Source of the DNA: Chloroflexota bacterium
Lineage (GTDB): Bacteria > Chloroflexota > Anaerolineae > Promineifilales > Promineifilaceae
Reading direction: 5' to 3'
Assembly: GCA_008501785.1 (NCBI GenBank)
Contig: QQUD01000005.1
Span: 1 to 6,758 of the forward strand
DNA length: 6,758 bases
Notes under the pieces: model-generated
What the model was told of the DNA's origin: nothing
The model's input: only the letters and a program-made list of their open reading frames with translations
Databases searched by the model: none
Program-made: the position numbers and the translations under genes
In this document: positions 5,176 to 6,758 of the stretch, in pieces
Layout of the letters: every line of letters begins with the position of its first letter
How positions within the stretch are numbered: the first letter of the stretch is position 1

Positions 5176-6033
5176 ATGAACTTATCTACAACCGGTCTTC
5201 GTCTCACGCCCGATGCGGTGATTGATCTGCAACTGCATACCACTTTCAGTGATGGCCGCTGGACGCTGGAACCGCTGCTCGACCATCTGCTCTGTGAACA
5301 GTTTGATCTAGTGGCGATTACCGATCATGATTGCGCAGATACTGTTGCCACCATTCAAAAACTGGCAACAGACAAACACTTGCCTGTACTCGTGGCCATT
5401 GAAATGACCACCACCTGGAGGGGCGAGATGACCGATCTGCTCTGCTTTGGGTTTGATCCCGCCGATAACGCTTTGATAGACTTGTCCCACAGTCTTTTGC
5501 ACCGTCAGCAAGAGAATTCTCGCGAAGTCTACGAAACCCTACAGCAACAGGGGTTTGTCTTCCCATCGGACGCATTGACAACTATTTTAGCCAAACCTAG
5601 CTCGCAGCAGCCGCACGCATTATTTGGACTTCTCAGGGAACATGGTTACGGTCTTGGCGATCCTTCTGCAGGCAAACTCATGACGGAAGCGGGCTGCACA
5701 TTTGAAACAAACGATCCGGCAGCAGTTGTCGAGGCCACGCACCAGAGTGGCGGTGTGTGCCTGCTGGCTCACCCTGGCCGCAAAGACGGCTTTATGACCT
5801 TTGATATTGAGCTGCTCGATCAATTCCGTCAGGAGGTTCCAATTGACGGCTTGGAGGTTTATTATCCACTGCATACATCGTCCCAAACGGAGATGTATCG
5901 GGAGTATGCACAGCGCCATCGTTTGCTAATCAGTGCGGGGTCCGACTCGCATGGACCCGATAAGCCACCCATCAAATACCAGGCTGAATTGTGCCGTGGC
6001 CTTTTAGAACGGGTAGGCATTCAGATAGCATAA
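5176..6033 (+). CDS. PHP-domain phosphoesterase, RNase AM/YciV-like, with altered metal ligands
   Basis: From ATG 5176 the protein has 285 residues, the usual size for the TrpH/YciV group that hydrolyses 3',5'-bisphosphonucleotides or trims RNA 5' ends using a three-metal site. PHP motifs appear in order: VIDLQLHTTFSDG (15-27; Q19, H21, D26), AITDHD (47-52; H51), IEM (E76), TDLLCFGFD (86-94), LLAHPGR (186-192; H189), EVYYPLH, and GSDSHG (245-250; D247, H249). Two usual ligands are changed: Gln19 replaces the first His of the H-x-H pair, and Asp87 sits where 'H-x-L-G-y' normally has His. The rest is intact, and an insert around 95-175 is usual for the family. Activity or metal content may therefore differ, or this is a subfamily with its own ligand set. 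It is cytoplasmic and may be co-transcribed with DUF4256. Confidence 0.87.
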   Translation: MNLSTTGLRLTPDAVIDLQLHTTFSDGRWTLEPLLDHLLCEQFDLVAITDHDCADTVATIQKLATDKHLPVLVAIEMTTTWRGEMTDLLCFGFDPADNALIDLSHSLLHRQQENSREVYETLQQQGFVFPSDALTTILAKPSSQQPHALFGLLREHGYGLGDPSAGKLMTEAGCTFETNDPAAVVEATHQSGGVCLLAHPGRKDGFMTFDIELLDQFRQEVPIDGLEVYYPLHTSSQTEMYREYAQRHRLLISAGSDSHGPDKPPIKYQAELCRGLLERVGIQIA

Positions 6034-6093
6034 CAAGCCCTACAATCGACAGGCTGTGCAAAATCTGAAATGAGCAGCTCCCCCTTACGAATT

Positions 6094-6591
6094 TTACAAT
6101 GGACCAAAAAACAGATTACCGGGCGCATTCGGATCATCACCGACAAAAAACTGATCCGAAAGCTTCATCAGCTCATCCATAGTAATCATCTCATCCTTGT
6201 TTAGATCAAGCTTCGCAAAAATCTGGTCGGCATATCCCTCGCCCAACCGCATCACAGCACACAGCTTCCGATACTCCTGGAGTGTTACCTTACCATCACC
6301 ATTCAAATCCCAAAGACCAAAAATAGCTTCGGAAATCGGCCGGATCATCTGGTACATTTCCGGAGCGGCAGCAACATTTGTCAAAAATGCCAGCCAACCA
6401 TCCAGTATAACAGGCTGCCCGTTGGAAACCTGTTGCAACGCTTGGCCGAATTGGGTGAAACGGCCGTTTAACTCATCAAACGCCTCATCCCCCGGCCCAA
6501 TCTCGCGCATTTCATACAGATTTGTGTGAAACTGATCAAGATCAGATTGTTCAATCTGTCCATCTCCATTCACATCAAACATCTTAAACAT
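6094..6591 (-). CDS. Calerythrin-like EF-hand calcium-binding protein
   Basis: From the ATG at 6591 the protein has 165 residues. Three EF-hand loops are visible: DVNGDGQIEQSD (6-17), DLNGDGKVTLQE (95-106) and DLNKDEMITMDE (129-140). In the last, position 6 is Glu instead of Gly, so Ca2+ affinity may be reduced. The region between the first two loops (about 45-80) holds the degenerate second hand, an arrangement like calerythrin and sarcoplasmic Ca-binding proteins, cytosolic Ca2+ buffers or sensors. The ATG at 6591 falls inside helix E of the first hand, which is odd: the frame is open upstream and reads ASEFQKKKWSN just before Met1, as family N-termini (MASEFQ-type) do. The full protein is thus probably about 177 residues starting at codon 6625-6627, which is AGG. 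The gene converges on PHP, whose stop is about 60 nt away. Confidence 0.88.
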   Translation of the reverse strand: MFKMFDVNGDGQIEQSDLDQFHTNLYEMREIGPGDEAFDELNGRFTQFGQALQQVSNGQPVILDGWLAFLTNVAAAPEMYQMIRPISEAIFGLWDLNGDGKVTLQEYRKLCAVMRLGEGYADQIFAKLDLNKDEMITMDELMKLSDQFFVGDDPNAPGNLFFGPL

Positions 6592-6624
6592 ATTGGACCA
6601 CTTCTTTTTTTGAAATTCTGATGC

Positions 6625-6641
6625 CCTGCTTGTTTCTCCTT
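6625..6641 (-). promoter_or_regulatory. Shine-Dalgarno facing an AGG instead of ATG for the EF-hand gene
   Basis: On the minus strand AAGGAG (6641-6636) is followed 8 nt later by AGG (6627-6625) and then codons for A-S-E-F-Q-K-K-K-W. This is the spacing and N-terminus expected of the EF-hand gene, with the start ATG changed by one base. No ATG, GTG or TTG occurs in frame between the upstream stop (6642-6640) and ATG 6591. Confidence 0.6.
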
Positions 6642-6758
6642 ACGTTTGGCTATCACGCAATCGGCAGACACAACGCCACACCGCATTGCAAGAGGTTAAT
6701 CATCAGCCTTATCCTAAGCACAACACGATCCGAAAGCGATCCAAAGATGCTCACTCAC
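6642..6758. other. Upstream region of the EF-hand gene
   Basis: I see no gene I can support. A plus-strand frame from ATG 6621 is open to the window edge (46 codons), but it lacks an SD and overlaps the EF-hand leader. No clear promoter was found on the minus strand; the closest match, TTGTGC with an AT-rich hexamer 17 nt on, is weak. Confidence 0.35.

Noticed and set aside
5141..5179. Tiny ORF (MSMCDHQERISQ) ending in ATGA that overlaps the PHP start
   Set aside because: It could be a coupled leader peptide, but 10-13 codons with an SD-like AAGG is easily chance, and the GTG 5149 alternative uses the same SD.
6036..6055. AGCC/GGCT inverted repeat between the convergent PHP and EF-hand genes as a bidirectional terminator
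   Set aside because: The stem is only 4 bp with a 12-nt loop and there is no T-run on either strand.
6197..6529. Plus-strand open frame opposite the EF-hand gene
   Set aside because: It is the antisense shadow of a gene with three clear calcium-binding loops.
6621..6758. Plus-strand frame from ATG 6621 open to the window edge
   Set aside because: It lacks an SD, overlaps the EF-hand leader on the other strand and cannot be evaluated without sequence to the right.

Overview
The window (about 6.8 kb) reads as an accessory stretch of a bacterial chromosome. A TIR protein carrying an effector-associated domain (EAD), an AIM24 protein, a DUF4256 protein and a calerythrin-like EF-hand protein together suggest a metabolically complex Chloroflexota member. 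That assignment is family-level recollection, not a search, and confidence is moderate to low. Eight genes lie on the plus strand and one, the EF-hand gene, converges on them from the right edge.

Layout. Bases 3-488 hold the 3' end of an unrecognised gene whose last ~26 residues look out of frame. Only 12 nt later comes an EAD-TIR gene (501-1226) that may be co-transcribed with it; its TIR domain has Gln where the NADase glutamate is expected. After a 234-bp gap with no confident gene comes an AIM24-family gene (1461-2132) with a strong ribosome binding site. Then follows a run of short, functionally unrelated single genes, all on the plus strand: an A+T-rich GNAT acetyltransferase (2230-2673), a SET-domain lysine methyltransferase (2794-3297), a P-loop kinase-like protein (3328-3873), a VOC/glyoxalase-fold protein (3964-4401), a DUF4256 protein (4513-5121) and a PHP-domain phosphoesterase (5176-6033). 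The EF-hand gene (6094-6591, minus) closes the window; its best Shine-Dalgarno points to an AGG codon rather than ATG.

How the genes fit together. Only the first two genes look like a functional unit, a probable conflict/signalling module of a membrane-associated partner plus an EAD adaptor with a catalytically doubtful TIR. The others look like independently acquired accessory genes. Just after the GNAT stop codon is a sequence resembling the left half of an integron attC site, which would suit cassette-type acquisition, but no complete attC was found. No rRNA, tRNA, CRISPR array, transposase or convincing intrinsic terminator was seen.
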